The notes: generated from the sequence alone by a model not told the origin. 64,000 nt of DNA from Roseospira visakhapatnamensis (GCF_014197915.1 NZ_JACIGK010000008.1:62001-126000), one strand, 5' to 3'. Positions 1-9,463 are shown, counted from the first letter of the stretch. A program made the numbers and translations.

Positions 1-79
1 GCACAACGGCCCCGACCCACCGGACGGCCCGGTGGCGGCGGCGGGCGTACCCCGACGCCTGGCGCGGGAGCGTGTCCGA

Positions 80-427
80 TCAGGCGGCCACCGTGGCCGC
101 GTCGCCGTCGGGGTCGGGTGTGGGCTCGAAGAAGAACAGGTCGCTCGCGTGAGCCTGCATCAGCGTCTGCCACACCGCCGGGCCGATGCCCCGCAAGGCG
201 CAGCCACAGGCGCGCTGCTCCGCGTGGTCCTGGGCCATGAGCAGCATGCCGATGCCGCTCGAGTCGATGAAGCCCACCTCGCTCAAGTCGAGGATATATC
301 GCTCCGCTTCGATCGTATGCAATCGATCAAGAAGCTGACTGAAACTGTCGAACACGGCGTGGGTCAAGTCGCCCTGGAAGACCACAAGGGCCGTCTCGCC
401 CCCCTGCTCGCAAACCATCGTCACCAT
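80..427 (-). CDS. STAS-domain protein (anti-sigma factor antagonist-like)
   Basis: Small cytosolic protein of about 115 residues made of a single STAS domain. The motif DSSGIGMLLMAQ carries the serine that is reversibly phosphorylated in the SpoIIAA/RsbV family, and the strand before it (YILDLSEVGFI) is typical. In this family the protein binds a partner-switching kinase or a sensory partner; no such kinase or phosphatase lies beside it here, so the partner is unknown. The reading frame stays open further upstream, but the ATG at 427 is preceded by GGAG seven bases away and begins just before the domain, so I chose it. It is monocistronic as far as the window shows. A role in chemotaxis or stress partner switching is inference. 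Confidence 0.82.
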   Translation of the reverse strand: MVTMVCEQGGETALVVFQGDLTHAVFDSFSQLLDRLHTIEAERYILDLSEVGFIDSSGIGMLLMAQDHAEQRACGCALRGIGPAVWQTLMQAHASDLFFFEPTPDPDGDAATVAA

Positions 428-898
428 GCGCCTGCTCCGCCTTCCCGGTTGATCCCGACCGCCTTGACTCGGCCGCTTTCGGCCCGTTCGGACGTTTCCC
501 CTCAGTCTTTTTTCGCGCCTGCAACATTGCCATATGACGGAATGTTGGTCACCTGCGCAATCCCTCGAAAGAGGGGGATGGATCATCAAACGACATAAAC
601 CTACCACGAAAGACGGATGTATTCAGCACAAGGCACGCATGCACACCGTGAAACAGGAGATCCGTCCTCCCACGGGGCTTGGCGGTATACGCGCGCGGCG
701 TTTATGCGCGTGCCATATCAACGACCAAGGCGACCCCGATCCCCCGGACCCATCGGTCTTGTTGCGCGGTCGAGTCGGCGGTGTCGGGCGCCACCCGCCG
801 CCGGCCTCCGAGGCACGGCGTCGCGGGGCCTGTCTATTGAGATGGAGCGCCCGCAAGGCGCCCCCGGGGCGGACGCGTCACACGCATCCGCCGAGGTC
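428..898. other. Intergenic region between STAS gene and speE
   Basis: No credible gene on either strand. Both flanking genes read on the minus strand, so this stretch holds the end of the speDE transcript and the promoter of the STAS gene. A short GC hairpin (GCGCC, spacer, GGCGC) lies around 846-860 just downstream of the speE stop but has no T-run, so I do not call it a terminator. The segment around 530-640 is less GC-rich than its surroundings and could hold the STAS promoter. Confidence 0.4.
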
Positions 899-1750
899 CT
901 ACGTCAGCAGATCCTGCACGTAGCGCGGCAACGCGAAGCACGCCGTCTGGATCTCCGGCGTCCAGTAGCGGGTGTCGAGGGTCCGCCCCTCCAGGCGCCG
1001 TCGCGCCTCGCCGGCGTCGAAGCCCCGGTTGGCGGGGTCCTTGCTGGCCCACCCCAGCGCCATGAAGCCGCCGACGTAGCTCGGCACCGGCACCACATAG
1101 AACGTTACGTCCGCGAATCCGGCGCCACGCAGGCGGTGCCAGCTGTCGGTGACCTCCTGCCCCTGGGTGAAGGGCACGCCGTTCTGGGTGACCAGGATGC
1201 CGCGCTCCGACAGGCGCGCGTGGCAGGCGGCATAGAAGTCCTGCGTGAACAGGACCTCGCCCGGGCCGTGAGGATCGGTGCTGTCGATGATGATGACGTC
1301 GAAGGTCTCGGCGCTGGTCTTCATGAAGTCCACGCCGTCGGCGATGACGATGCGCGACCGGGGGTCCTCCAGCGCCGCCTTGCCGATGGCCGGCAGCCAC
1401 GTCTTGGAGAACGTCACCACGCTGGGGTCGATCTCCACCAGGGTGGGCGCCACGTCCGGGTGCTTGAGGGCCTCGCGCAGGCAGCCGCCGTCGCCTCCGC
1501 CGACGATCAGCACCCGGCGGGCGGCGCCGTGCCCGACGATGGGCACATGCACCATCATCTCCTGGTACATGTACTCGTCGCCCTCGGTGATCTGGACCAC
1601 GCCGTCCAGGGCCAGCACGCGGCCGAACACCGGCGATTCGAACATGGCCAGATCCTGGTGTTCGGTCCGCTCTCGGTGAAGCCAGCGGTCCACGGCGAAC
1701 ACCTGCCGCCAGCCCGGATACAGGGTTTCCTCGAAGCGCTCGTCGCTCAC
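899..1750 (-). CDS. speE: Spermidine synthase (polyamine aminopropyltransferase)
   Basis: Transfers the aminopropyl group of decarboxylated S-adenosylmethionine to putrescine to make spermidine in the cytoplasm. The 283-residue protein has the family landmarks: YPGWRQVFAVD near the start, VQITEGDEYMYQEMMVH, the nucleotide-binding GGGDGG, acidic VEIDPSV, and the active-site DSTDPHGPGEVLFTQDFY. Length is normal for bacterial SpeE. The start is a GTG whose bases overlap the speD stop (GTGA), so the two genes are translationally coupled. The frame runs further upstream inside speD, but no conserved sequence lies there. Function is firm; the exact amine preference (putrescine versus other diamines) cannot be told from sequence. 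Confidence 0.95.
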   Translation of the reverse strand: MSDERFEETLYPGWRQVFAVDRWLHRERTEHQDLAMFESPVFGRVLALDGVVQITEGDEYMYQEMMVHVPIVGHGAARRVLIVGGGDGGCLREALKHPDVAPTLVEIDPSVVTFSKTWLPAIGKAALEDPRSRIVIADGVDFMKTSAETFDVIIIDSTDPHGPGEVLFTQDFYAACHARLSERGILVTQNGVPFTQGQEVTDSWHRLRGAGFADVTFYVVPVPSYVGGFMALGWASKDPANRGFDAGEARRRLEGRTLDTRYWTPEIQTACFALPRYVQDLLT

Positions 1751-2253
1751 GGCACCATGCCTCGCTTGTTTTCTGTAACGGTGATTGTCGTTGGCCGGAA
1801 GGCGGCGCGCAGCACCGGAATCGCCTTGTAGGGATCGGCCTCGCCGCACATGAAGATGTCCAGCGCCGCGTAGGCGCGCTCCGGCCACGTATGGATGCTG
1901 ATATGGCTTTCCGCGAGCACCAGCACGCCCGAGATGCCGCCGTTGGGCGTGAAGTGGTGCAGGTGGGTATGCAGCAGGGTCGCGCCGGCGGCCCGGGTGG
2001 CCGCGATCAGCGCCGCCTCGGTCAGGTCGAGGTTGTCCAGACCCTCTCCGCCCCACAGGTCCACCAGCAGGTGGACTCCGGCGAAACGCAGACCGTCGCG
2101 CTCGATGAAGTGGTCCTGAACGGGTGCGGCCGTCGCGTTACTGTCCGGCGCGCCGTCGTCGGCGCCGTGGCCGTCCGAATAGACCAGATGAAGGGTCCCG
2201 GTGGCGGCGTCCCTGTCGGGCGACCCGCCGGTCCGGGAGGGTGAGTCCACCAT
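1747..2253 (-). CDS. speD: S-adenosylmethionine decarboxylase proenzyme
   Basis: Pyruvoyl enzyme that makes decarboxylated S-adenosylmethionine, the aminopropyl donor used by SpeE. The proenzyme self-cleaves at the Glu-Ser bond in LAESHISIHTWPE; the serine becomes the pyruvoyl group. HTHLHHFTPNGGISGVLV and the cysteine in DIFMCGEADPYKA are the other family signatures, the latter carrying the catalytic Cys. The N-terminal 45 residues (rich in G, D, A) have no counterpart in typical 120-140-residue SpeD proteins and look like a low-complexity extension. GGGGAG eight bases before the ATG supports the long start. The gene overlaps the GTG of speE by four bases, so the two form one operon. Confidence 0.95.
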   Translation of the reverse strand: MVDSPSRTGGSPDRDAATGTLHLVYSDGHGADDGAPDSNATAAPVQDHFIERDGLRFAGVHLLVDLWGGEGLDNLDLTEAALIAATRAAGATLLHTHLHHFTPNGGISGVLVLAESHISIHTWPERAYAALDIFMCGEADPYKAIPVLRAAFRPTTITVTENKRGMVP

Positions 2254-2644
2254 AGGAAATCTCCCCGCGCGACTCCTGCCGCCGGATCATATGGTCCGGG
2301 CTGGACGGATCAGGATCGTGTGTGACGATGGGCCGGCGAGAGCGAACGAACGGCGGCCCGACGCGCCCCGGCATCGGCTCTTGGGCCGCGACGCGGCCTC
2401 TCCCGGGACCCGGAGGCGATGCGGCCTCGGCCCATTCCCTGTGCCCGATCCGGTCCGGAGACGCAAGCTCATTCTCCGGGCGTGACCGGTTCGGCGCGCT
2501 CCGTCCAACGGTGAGTGATCACAACACCGGCGACGTCCATGGCCGGTTCGTCGCCGCGCGCCATCCCGAGTGTTCCGACTATTGGGCGCGTTTGATCCCG
2601 ACACCAGACCGTGGACGGCATCGTCTGTCTGCCGGATCAGGGCC
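2254..2644. other. Intergenic region upstream of speD
   Basis: No credible gene. It holds the 3-prime end of the ferredoxin-oxidoreductase operon and the promoter of speDE, both on the minus strand. About 30 bases before the speD start (2282-2299) there is a near-palindrome CCGGATCATATGGTCCGG (two mismatches), which could be an operator; nothing else in the window tells which regulator would bind it. No T-run terminator was seen. Confidence 0.35.
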
Positions 2645-3664
2645 CTATGGCGCGACCGTCCCGGGCCGGAAGGAATCGAGCACCTGGAGATAGTTGGCGC
2701 GCTCGTAGGCGGCCGGACTGCCGCAGTCGCGATGGCTCAGCGCGCCCCGGGCATGGGCGACGGACTCGTAGCCGCCCACCTCCAGGAAGGCGCGCAGGCC
2801 GGACACCAGGGTGGTGAGGTGTTGGGGGCCGTAGCGCAACAGGCTGGACGTGGTCATCACCACGTCGGCGCCGGCGAGGATGTACTTCATGACATCCTCC
2901 GGTCCCTCCACCCCGGTGGAGGCGGCCAGCGACGCCTGATCCAGGGTACCGTACAGGATGCCGATCCAGCGCAGGGGCAGGCGCGCCTCGCTGGCCGTGG
3001 ACAGGTCCAGGGTGGGCAAGGCGCGCATGGCCTGCAAGTCGATCTCCGGCTGGTAGAACCGATTGAACAGCACAAGCCCCTCGGCGCCGGCGGTCACCAG
3101 CCGCCGCGCCACGTTGCCGGGGGCGCTGTAGTACGGCCCCAGCTTGACCGATACGGGAACGGCAACCTCGCGCCTGACCGAGGTCAGGATGCCCTCGACG
3201 CGGTTCTCCACCTCGGCGCCCGTCTCATTGAGGTCGGCGGCCACATAATAGACGTTCAGTTCGATGGCCGGGGCGCCGGCCTGCTCCATGAGCGTGGCAT
3301 AGTGGATCCAGCCGCGCGTGGTCACGCCGTTGAGGCTCGGGATCACCGGGATGCCGCAGCTCTCGCGCGTGCGGCGGATCAGCTCCAGCGTCTGCTCGCC
3401 ACCCATGCCGATCCTGCTCATGGACGTGGGCGGGAAGTAGCCGCCCGGCACCTCGGCATGGCTTTCGGCGCCCACCTCGGCCAGCCCGTGAAGGGCCTCC
3501 CGTTCCTGCACGATGCGTTCCTCGAACAGGGACGGCATGATGACGGCGGCCGCGCCGGCGTCCTCCAGGCGGCGAATGCCGTCGAGGGTGCCGGACAGGG
3601 GCGAGGCTGAGGCGACGACCGGATGCTCCAGCGACAAACCCAGGTACCGACACCGCATGTCCAT
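2645..3664 (-). CDS. Dihydroorotate dehydrogenase-like FMN protein linked to PFOR
   Basis: A 339-residue TIM-barrel flavoprotein of the dihydroorotate dehydrogenase-like family. Visible landmarks are NPxV-like HPVVASASPLSGT near the start, IPVIPSLNG, the FMN/substrate strand AIELNVYY, VSVKLGP (conserved Lys) and the phosphate-binding end of the barrel (GILYG, AGADVVMTTSSLLR). Unlike the PreA subunit of dihydropyrimidine dehydrogenase it lacks a C-terminal ferredoxin domain. It is the last gene of a minus-strand unit after the pyruvate:ferredoxin oxidoreductase and the GltD-like flavoprotein, a grouping that argues for electron transfer rather than pyrimidine synthesis. ATG 3664 follows GGGGAGG by nine bases; an in-frame GTG at 3691 lacks such a site. 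The true substrate is unknown. Confidence 0.85.
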   Translation of the reverse strand: MDMRCRYLGLSLEHPVVASASPLSGTLDGIRRLEDAGAAAVIMPSLFEERIVQEREALHGLAEVGAESHAEVPGGYFPPTSMSRIGMGGEQTLELIRRTRESCGIPVIPSLNGVTTRGWIHYATLMEQAGAPAIELNVYYVAADLNETGAEVENRVEGILTSVRREVAVPVSVKLGPYYSAPGNVARRLVTAGAEGLVLFNRFYQPEIDLQAMRALPTLDLSTASEARLPLRWIGILYGTLDQASLAASTGVEGPEDVMKYILAGADVVMTTSSLLRYGPQHLTTLVSGLRAFLEVGGYESVAHARGALSHRDCGSPAAYERANYLQVLDSFRPGTVAP

Positions 3665-3807
3665 ATGGATGGCCCTCCCCTTGGTTCCCACGTGATGGTT
3701 CGCCGGGGTTCCTCTTGCTTGTCCGGGAACCGCCAGCGTTGTTTATGGCGCGCCGCCGAGGGCCGGTCAAACCTCGCGTCGACGGACCCGGCTTTCGAGG
3801 TCCCGGC

Positions 3808-6800
3808 CTACATCTGACCCCGCGGTCCCTGGCGGGCCATTTCCTCGTACAGGGCGTACTTCTCCAGCACCTGCTCCTGGGCCTGTTTCATCAGTATCCG
3901 TGCCGTTTCCGGATCGCTCGCCGAGAGCGCGCGGTAGCGAAGCTCGTTCTGGGTGTAGGCGGACAGCGCCAGGCGTGGACGCGGGCTGTCCAGGATGAAC
4001 GGGTTCTCCTCCGATTCTCGCACGGTGGGGTTGTAGCGCAGCAGCGGCCAGTAGCCGCTCTTGACCGCCAGATCCTGCTGGGTCATGCCTTTGTCCATGG
4101 CGATGCCGTGGGCGATGCAGTGGCTGTACGCCAGGATGAGCGACGGTCCGGGATAGGCCTCGGCCTCGCGCATGGCGGTCAGCACGTGCTGCGGATTGGC
4201 GCCCATGGCCACGCGGGCCACATAGACGTTGCCGTAGCTGATGGCCTGAAGCGCCAGGTCCTTCTTGCCGACGCGCTTGCCGGCGGCGGCGAACTTGGCC
4301 ACCGCGCCGACCGGCGTGGCCTTGGACATCTGGCCGCCGGTGTTGGAGTAGACCTCGGTGTCCATCACCAGCACATTGACGTCGCGGCCGCTGGCCAGCA
4401 CGTGGTCGAGGCCGGCCGAACCGATGTCGTAGGCCCAGCCGTCGCCGCCGACGATCCACACCGACCGGCGCACCAGGTGGTCCACCACCGACAGCAGGTG
4501 CAGGGCGTCGTCGTCCTCCAGCGTTTCCAGGATGCCGCGCAGCGTCTCCACCCGCTGGTGTTGGGCGACCAGATCGGACTCGGTGCGCTGGCGGGCCTCC
4601 AGGATGGCCGCCGCGAGGGGCTTGCCGACCACCGGCGCCAGACGCGCCAGCAGGTCGCGGGCCAGGCGGACATGGTTGTCGGCCGACAGCCGGAAGCCCA
4701 GGCCGAACTCGGCGTTGTCCTCGAACAGGCTGTTGGACCAGGCCGGACCGCGCCCAGTGTCATCCACCGCCCACGGCGTGGTGGGCAGGTTGCCGCCGTA
4801 GATGGACGAGCAGCCGGTGGCGTTGGCCACCTGCAAGCGATCGCCGAACAACTGCGACAGCAGCCGCACGTAGGGCGTCTCGCCACAGCCGGAGCAGGCG
4901 CCCGAGAACTCGAACAGGGGTCGCAGGAACTGGGCGCCGCGCACGGTGGAGTAGTCCACCCGGCGGCGGTCGTTGACGGGCAAGGCCTTGAAGAAGACGC
5001 CGTGGGTCTCGGTCTCGTCCTGGATGGTGGGTTTGTCCACCATGTTGATGGCGCGACGCCCGGCCTGGGCCGGGTCGGTCACCGGGCAGGCGCTGACGCA
5101 CAGGCCGCAGCCCGTGCAGTCCATGGACAGGACCTGCAAGGTGAAGCGGGTCTCGGGGAAGCCGCGGGCCTCGACCGGCGCCGAGGGGAAGCCGTCCGGC
5201 GCGTCCTCCAGACGGGCCTTGTTGTAGAACTTGGCGCGGATCACCGCGTGCGGACAGACCATGGAGCAGTTGCCGCACTGGATGCATAGCGCGGGTTCCC
5301 ATTTGGGGATCTGGGTGGCGATGTCGCGCTTCTCGAAGGCGGTGGTGCCGCTGGGGAAGGTGCCGTCGGCGGGCAGCGCGCTAACCGGCAGGGTATCCCC
5401 CAGGCCGGCCATCATCGTCGCCGTCACCTCGCGCACGAACGCGGGCGCGTCGTCGGGCACCGGCACGCCCATCGGCAGGCCCGGGCCGTCGTCGTCGGTC
5501 GCCGGGATCGCCACCTCGTGAAGGTGGGCCAATGCCATGTCCACGCCCGCGTGGTTGCGCGCCACCACCTCCTCGCCCTGGCGGGCGTAGGTCTTGGTGA
5601 TGGCGTCCTTGATGCGGCGGATGGCCACGTCGCGCGGCAGGACCTTGGACAGGGCGAAGAAGCACACCTGCATGATGGTGTTGAGGCGCCGTCCCAGGCC
5701 GGCCTCGCGGGCCACCGTGATGGCGTCGATGACGAATAGCCGCAGGTCCTTGTCGCGGATGGTCTGGCGCATGGGGGCGGGCAGGTGCCGCCAGATTTCC
5801 TCCGGGCCGTGCGGGCTGTTCAGCAGCACCACGGCGCCGGGCGTGACACGGTCCAGGATATCCACGGAATAGATGAAATTGAACTGGTGACAGGCGACGA
5901 AGTTGGCGCGCTCCACCAGGTAGGGCGCGGTGATCGGGGTCGGTCCGAAGCGCAGGTGAGAGACCGTGCGTGACCCCGACTTCTTGCTGTCGTACACGAA
6001 ATACGCCTGAGCGTGGCGGTCGTGATCGGCCCCAATGATCTTGATGCTGTTCTTGTTGGCGCCGACCGTACCGTCCGAACCCAGGCCATGGAAGATCGCC
6101 CGCACCCTGTCCTCGGGCTCGATGGTCATGTTCGGATCCACCGTCAGGCTCAGGTGGGTGATATCGTCGAGGATGCCCACGGTGAAGCGCGGCTTGGGGT
6201 TTGGCTTGGCCAGCTCGTCGTACACCGCCTTGACCATGGCGGGCGTGAATTCCTTGGACGACAGACCATAGCGGCCGCCGCTGACGCGGGGCATGGTGGC
6301 CATGGGCAGGCGTCCGCTGGCGGAGGCCTCGGCCAGCGTGGCCAGGACATTCAGGTACAGCGGCTCGCCCTGGCCGCCGGACTCCTTGGTTCGGTCGAGA
6401 ACCGCGAGCGCGCGGGTGGTGGGCGGCAGCACCGCCAACAGCCGCTCCGCCGACCAGGGCCGGAACAGTCTCACCTGCACCACGCCGACCTTCTCGCCCC
6501 GCTGGTTGAGCCAGTCGGCCGCGTCGCGGCTGGTTTCCACACCCGAGCCCATGATCACGATGACGCGTTCGGCATCCGGGGCGCCGTGATACGAGAACGG
6601 CGTCATGCGCCGGCCGGTGAAGCTCGCCAGCCGCTCCATCACCGTTTCGACGATGCTCGGCACGCGCTCGTAGTACGGGTTGGCGGCCTCGCGGGCCTGG
6701 AAGTAGACGTCGGGGTTCATGGCGGTGCCGCGCACGAACGGCCGTTCCGGACTGAGCGCGCGCAGCCGGTGGGCGCGTACCAGGTCATCGTCGATCATGG

Positions 6801-7452
6801 CCCGGATGACGCTGTCGGGCAGCAGGTCGATCTTGTTGATCTCGTGCGAGGTGCGGAAGCCGTCGAAGAAGTGCACGAACGGCACGCGCGCGGCCAGGCT
6901 GGCGGCCTGGGCCACCAGGGCGTTGTCGTGAGCCTCCTGCACCGAGGCCGAGGCCAGCAGGGCGAACCCGGTGGTGCGCGCGGCCATCACGTCCTGGTGG
7001 TCGCCGAAGATCGACAGCGCGTTAGCCGCCAGCGAGCGCGCCGCCACATGGATCACGCAGGCGGTCAACTCGCCGGCGATCTTGTACATGTTGGGCAGCA
7101 TCAGCATGAGGCCCTGGGAGGCCGTGAAGGTCGTCGCCAGGGAGCCCGCCTGCAAGGCGCCGTGCAGGGCGCCGGCGGCGCCCCCCTCGCTCTGCATCTC
7201 CACCACGTCCGGGATGGTGCCCCAGATGTTGGGCTGTCCCTGGCTGGACCATTCGTCGGCCAGTTCGGCCATGGTCGAGGACGGGGTGATGGGATAGATG
7301 GCGCACACCTCGTTCACCCGATAGGCCACGTAGGCGCAGGCCTCGTTGCCGTCGATCATCACCCGCTGTTGTGTCGCGGCGCCGGCCGGAACGCCGGCGG
7401 GCTTTGCGGTGGGGGTGGTGCCAGGGCCGGTCTGGGCGGTCGTATCGGGCAT
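3808..7452 (-). CDS. nifJ: Pyruvate:ferredoxin (flavodoxin) oxidoreductase
   Basis: Single-chain PFOR of 1214 residues, the usual length for the homodimeric enzyme, which oxidises pyruvate and CoA to acetyl-CoA and CO2 with reduction of ferredoxin or flavodoxin. Order of domains: pyrimidine-binding half with YPITPSSTMAEL (about residue 55), CoA/transketolase domain, a two-cluster ferredoxin domain with CIQCGNCSMVCP (about 722) and CTGCGLCVSACP (about 778), a further cysteine cluster CSGCGE (about 852) and the thiamine diphosphate motif GGDGWAYDIG (about 1001) followed by DTEVYSNTGGQ. The first ~25 residues are a T/P/A-rich extension. It lies between a GltD-like flavoprotein and a DHOD-like protein, which may connect reduced ferredoxin to NAD(P)H. 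The symbol nifJ is by homology; no nif genes are visible. Confidence 0.95.
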   Translation of the reverse strand: MPDTTAQTGPGTTPTAKPAGVPAGAATQQRVMIDGNEACAYVAYRVNEVCAIYPITPSSTMAELADEWSSQGQPNIWGTIPDVVEMQSEGGAAGALHGALQAGSLATTFTASQGLMLMLPNMYKIAGELTACVIHVAARSLAANALSIFGDHQDVMAARTTGFALLASASVQEAHDNALVAQAASLAARVPFVHFFDGFRTSHEINKIDLLPDSVIRAMIDDDLVRAHRLRALSPERPFVRGTAMNPDVYFQAREAANPYYERVPSIVETVMERLASFTGRRMTPFSYHGAPDAERVIVIMGSGVETSRDAADWLNQRGEKVGVVQVRLFRPWSAERLLAVLPPTTRALAVLDRTKESGGQGEPLYLNVLATLAEASASGRLPMATMPRVSGGRYGLSSKEFTPAMVKAVYDELAKPNPKPRFTVGILDDITHLSLTVDPNMTIEPEDRVRAIFHGLGSDGTVGANKNSIKIIGADHDRHAQAYFVYDSKKSGSRTVSHLRFGPTPITAPYLVERANFVACHQFNFIYSVDILDRVTPGAVVLLNSPHGPEEIWRHLPAPMRQTIRDKDLRLFVIDAITVAREAGLGRRLNTIMQVCFFALSKVLPRDVAIRRIKDAITKTYARQGEEVVARNHAGVDMALAHLHEVAIPATDDDGPGLPMGVPVPDDAPAFVREVTATMMAGLGDTLPVSALPADGTFPSGTTAFEKRDIATQIPKWEPALCIQCGNCSMVCPHAVIRAKFYNKARLEDAPDGFPSAPVEARGFPETRFTLQVLSMDCTGCGLCVSACPVTDPAQAGRRAINMVDKPTIQDETETHGVFFKALPVNDRRRVDYSTVRGAQFLRPLFEFSGACSGCGETPYVRLLSQLFGDRLQVANATGCSSIYGGNLPTTPWAVDDTGRGPAWSNSLFEDNAEFGLGFRLSADNHVRLARDLLARLAPVVGKPLAAAILEARQRTESDLVAQHQRVETLRGILETLEDDDALHLLSVVDHLVRRSVWIVGGDGWAYDIGSAGLDHVLASGRDVNVLVMDTEVYSNTGGQMSKATPVGAVAKFAAAGKRVGKKDLALQAISYGNVYVARVAMGANPQHVLTAMREAEAYPGPSLILAYSHCIAHGIAMDKGMTQQDLAVKSGYWPLLRYNPTVRESEENPFILDSPRPRLALSAYTQNELRYRALSASDPETARILMKQAQEQVLEKYALYEEMARQGPRGQM

Positions 7453-7819
7453 GGTTCGGCGTCCTCTTCTCCCTGGCGCGCCGCGGCCGGGGTGATGGTG
7501 GGGTCGGTTCGGGGTGCCCCGAGCGGACGGTGAACGCGCGCCGTGTCAATCGGCCTGCGCGGACACGTCCGGTCGCGGGCGCGAACCGGTCATGGAATGA
7601 CGGCCTGATGCACCGATCCCGTCAGAAGGCGCGTTCTGCTTTCTTGTGACGGGTTCGAAGGTGCACTCAATTCACAGTCTCGTGTGGCGACATGACCCGT
7701 CAGTCGTTGCCTTTCCTGACCGCGTCGTCGCACGGGGGACCTCGGCCCGGGGTCGGGAGCGGGGTCCGAACGTCAGGCCTTGGGATCGCGCTCTGAGTGG
7801 GGCCTTGGGACGGTCACTC
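7453..7819. other. Gap between GltD-like gene and nifJ
   Basis: About 370 bases without a credible gene between two minus-strand genes of one cluster. It contains an 8-bp inverted repeat TGACGGGT (7647-7654) and ACCCGTCA (7695-7702) separated by 40 bases of lower GC. The length of the gap allows an internal promoter for nifJ, but I see no convincing -35/-10 pair. Confidence 0.35.
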
Positions 7820-9463
7820 TCAGGAGAGCGGTTCGGAGATCATCTCGATGGCATGCACCGGGCACTGGTCGTGACACACGCCGCAGCCGGTGCAAAGCTC
7901 CAGGTCCACGCGGTAGCCCTTGCCCGGCCCCAGCTTGCGGATGGCGTTCTCTGGACAGGCGCCCTGGCATCCGTCGCATTCATAACAGTTGCCGCAGGAC
8001 AGGCAGCGGGCGGCCTCGTAGCGGGCCTCCATCGCCGACAGGCCGCCGACCACCTCGCCAAAGCCGCTGACGGCCTCGTCGCGGGGCAAATGCGGCTGGG
8101 CGCGGGGATCTGTTTCGACATAGTAAGGAACCTTGAGGGCAGCGAAGTCCACCCCCGGATTGCGGGGCGGCTTGCGATAGAGGCCGCCGCGCAGCCAGGC
8201 GTCGATGCAGTTGGCGGCCATCTTGCCGTGGCCGACGGCGATGGTCACCGAGCGTTCCGACGGCACCATGTCGCCACCGGCGAACACGCCGGGGGCTCCC
8301 GTCATCATGCGTTCGTCGACGCGCACGGTGCCGTCCCGGCTGAAGCTGACTCCGGGGACCGAGCGCAGGAAATTGGTATCGGTGTCCTGACCCAGGGCCA
8401 GGATCAGGTCGTCGGCCTCGATCACCTCGGTCTCGCCGGTGGGGCGCGGCCGACCGCGATCGTCCAGTTCCATGATCTCCACGGTCATGGTGGTCTGGTC
8501 CATGCTCTTGATGGCCCGCAGCCAGTGAATCTGCACGCCTTCGTCCAGCGCTTCCTGGGCCTCGAAATCATGGGCCGGCATGTGGGCGCGGTCACGGCGG
8601 TAGACGATCAGCGGGTCGTGTCCCAGCCGGCGCACCACGCGGGCGGCGTCCATGGCCGTATTGCCGCCGCCGTACACCGCCACCCGCCGGCCGAGGCGGG
8701 GGGCCTCGCCCACCTCCACGCTTTTCAGGAACGAGACCGCGTCCAGCATGGGCGCGGCGTCGCGGGCCGGGATGTCCACCCGCTTGGACAGGTGGGCGCC
8801 GACGGCCACGAACACGGCGTCGAAGGCCCCATTGACGCGCTCGGCTTCCAGGTCGGTGACGGTATGGTTCAGCCGCAACGTCACGTCCAGGTCGAGGATG
8901 CGCTGGATCTCGGCGTCGAGCACGTCGCGGGGCAGGCGATAGGCGGGAATGCCGAAGTGCATCATGCCGCCCGCGACGGGGCCGGCCTCCAGGATGGTGA
9001 TGGTGTGCCCACGGCGCGCCAGGTGATAGGCGGCCGAGAGGCCGCTGGGGCCGCCCCCGACCACCAGCACCCGCTTGCCGGACGTCTCGGTCGGTGGATC
9101 GAAGCGCCAACCTTTCTCCAGGGCCAGATCGCCCAGGTGGCGTTCGACCGCGTGGATGGTGACCGAGGCGTCGAGGTCCTGACGGTTACAGGCGTCCTCG
9201 CAGGGGTGGTAGCAGACGCGCCCGTGCACGGCGGGCATGGGGTTGTCCTGAACCAGGCACCGCCAGGCGGCCTCGTCGTCGCCGTCCTGAACCAGGGCCA
9301 GCCAGGCCTGGATGTTCTCGCCCGCCGGGCAGGCTTGATTGCAGGGTGGCAGGTGGTTGACGTAGATCGGTCGGCGAACCCGCTCGGGGCCGGTGCGTCG
9401 CTCGTGACGCAGGTCCAGGGGACGGGTCATGTCCGCCGGACGATGGGTGGGGGCGTGTCCCAT
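7820..9463 (-). CDS. GltD-like NAD(P)H oxidoreductase with C-terminal ferredoxin domain
   Basis: A 547-residue flavoprotein related to the small subunit of glutamate synthase. N-terminal cysteines (CNQACPAGENI, CYHPCEDACNR) match the two 4Fe-4S ligand sets of GltD; VVGGGPSGLSAAYHLARRG (about residue 130) binds FAD and VYGGGNTAMDAARVVRRLG (about 260) binds NAD(P)H; ALGQDTDTNFL and GVFAGGDMV close the FAD site. Unlike GltD it ends in a two-cluster ferredoxin domain, CLSCGNCYECDGCQGACP and CTGCGVCHDQCP. No GltB large subunit is nearby, whereas PFOR and a DHOD-like protein follow, so it probably moves electrons between NAD(P)H and ferredoxin. ATG 9463 has AAGGA six bases upstream; the longer frame to 9577 has no conserved sequence. 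Confidence 0.87.
   Translation of the reverse strand: MGHAPTHRPADMTRPLDLRHERRTGPERVRRPIYVNHLPPCNQACPAGENIQAWLALVQDGDDEAAWRCLVQDNPMPAVHGRVCYHPCEDACNRQDLDASVTIHAVERHLGDLALEKGWRFDPPTETSGKRVLVVGGGPSGLSAAYHLARRGHTITILEAGPVAGGMMHFGIPAYRLPRDVLDAEIQRILDLDVTLRLNHTVTDLEAERVNGAFDAVFVAVGAHLSKRVDIPARDAAPMLDAVSFLKSVEVGEAPRLGRRVAVYGGGNTAMDAARVVRRLGHDPLIVYRRDRAHMPAHDFEAQEALDEGVQIHWLRAIKSMDQTTMTVEIMELDDRGRPRPTGETEVIEADDLILALGQDTDTNFLRSVPGVSFSRDGTVRVDERMMTGAPGVFAGGDMVPSERSVTIAVGHGKMAANCIDAWLRGGLYRKPPRNPGVDFAALKVPYYVETDPRAQPHLPRDEAVSGFGEVVGGLSAMEARYEAARCLSCGNCYECDGCQGACPENAIRKLGPGKGYRVDLELCTGCGVCHDQCPVHAIEMISEPLS

Noticed and set aside
2645-3664. Calling the DHOD-like gene pyrD
   Set aside because: Sequence belongs to the DHOD-like group and its neighbours are ferredoxin-linked oxidoreductases, so a role in pyrimidine synthesis is not supported.
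7820-9463. Calling the flavoprotein glutamate synthase small subunit gltD
   Set aside because: No large subunit gene is nearby and it carries an additional C-terminal two-cluster ferredoxin domain not found in GltD.
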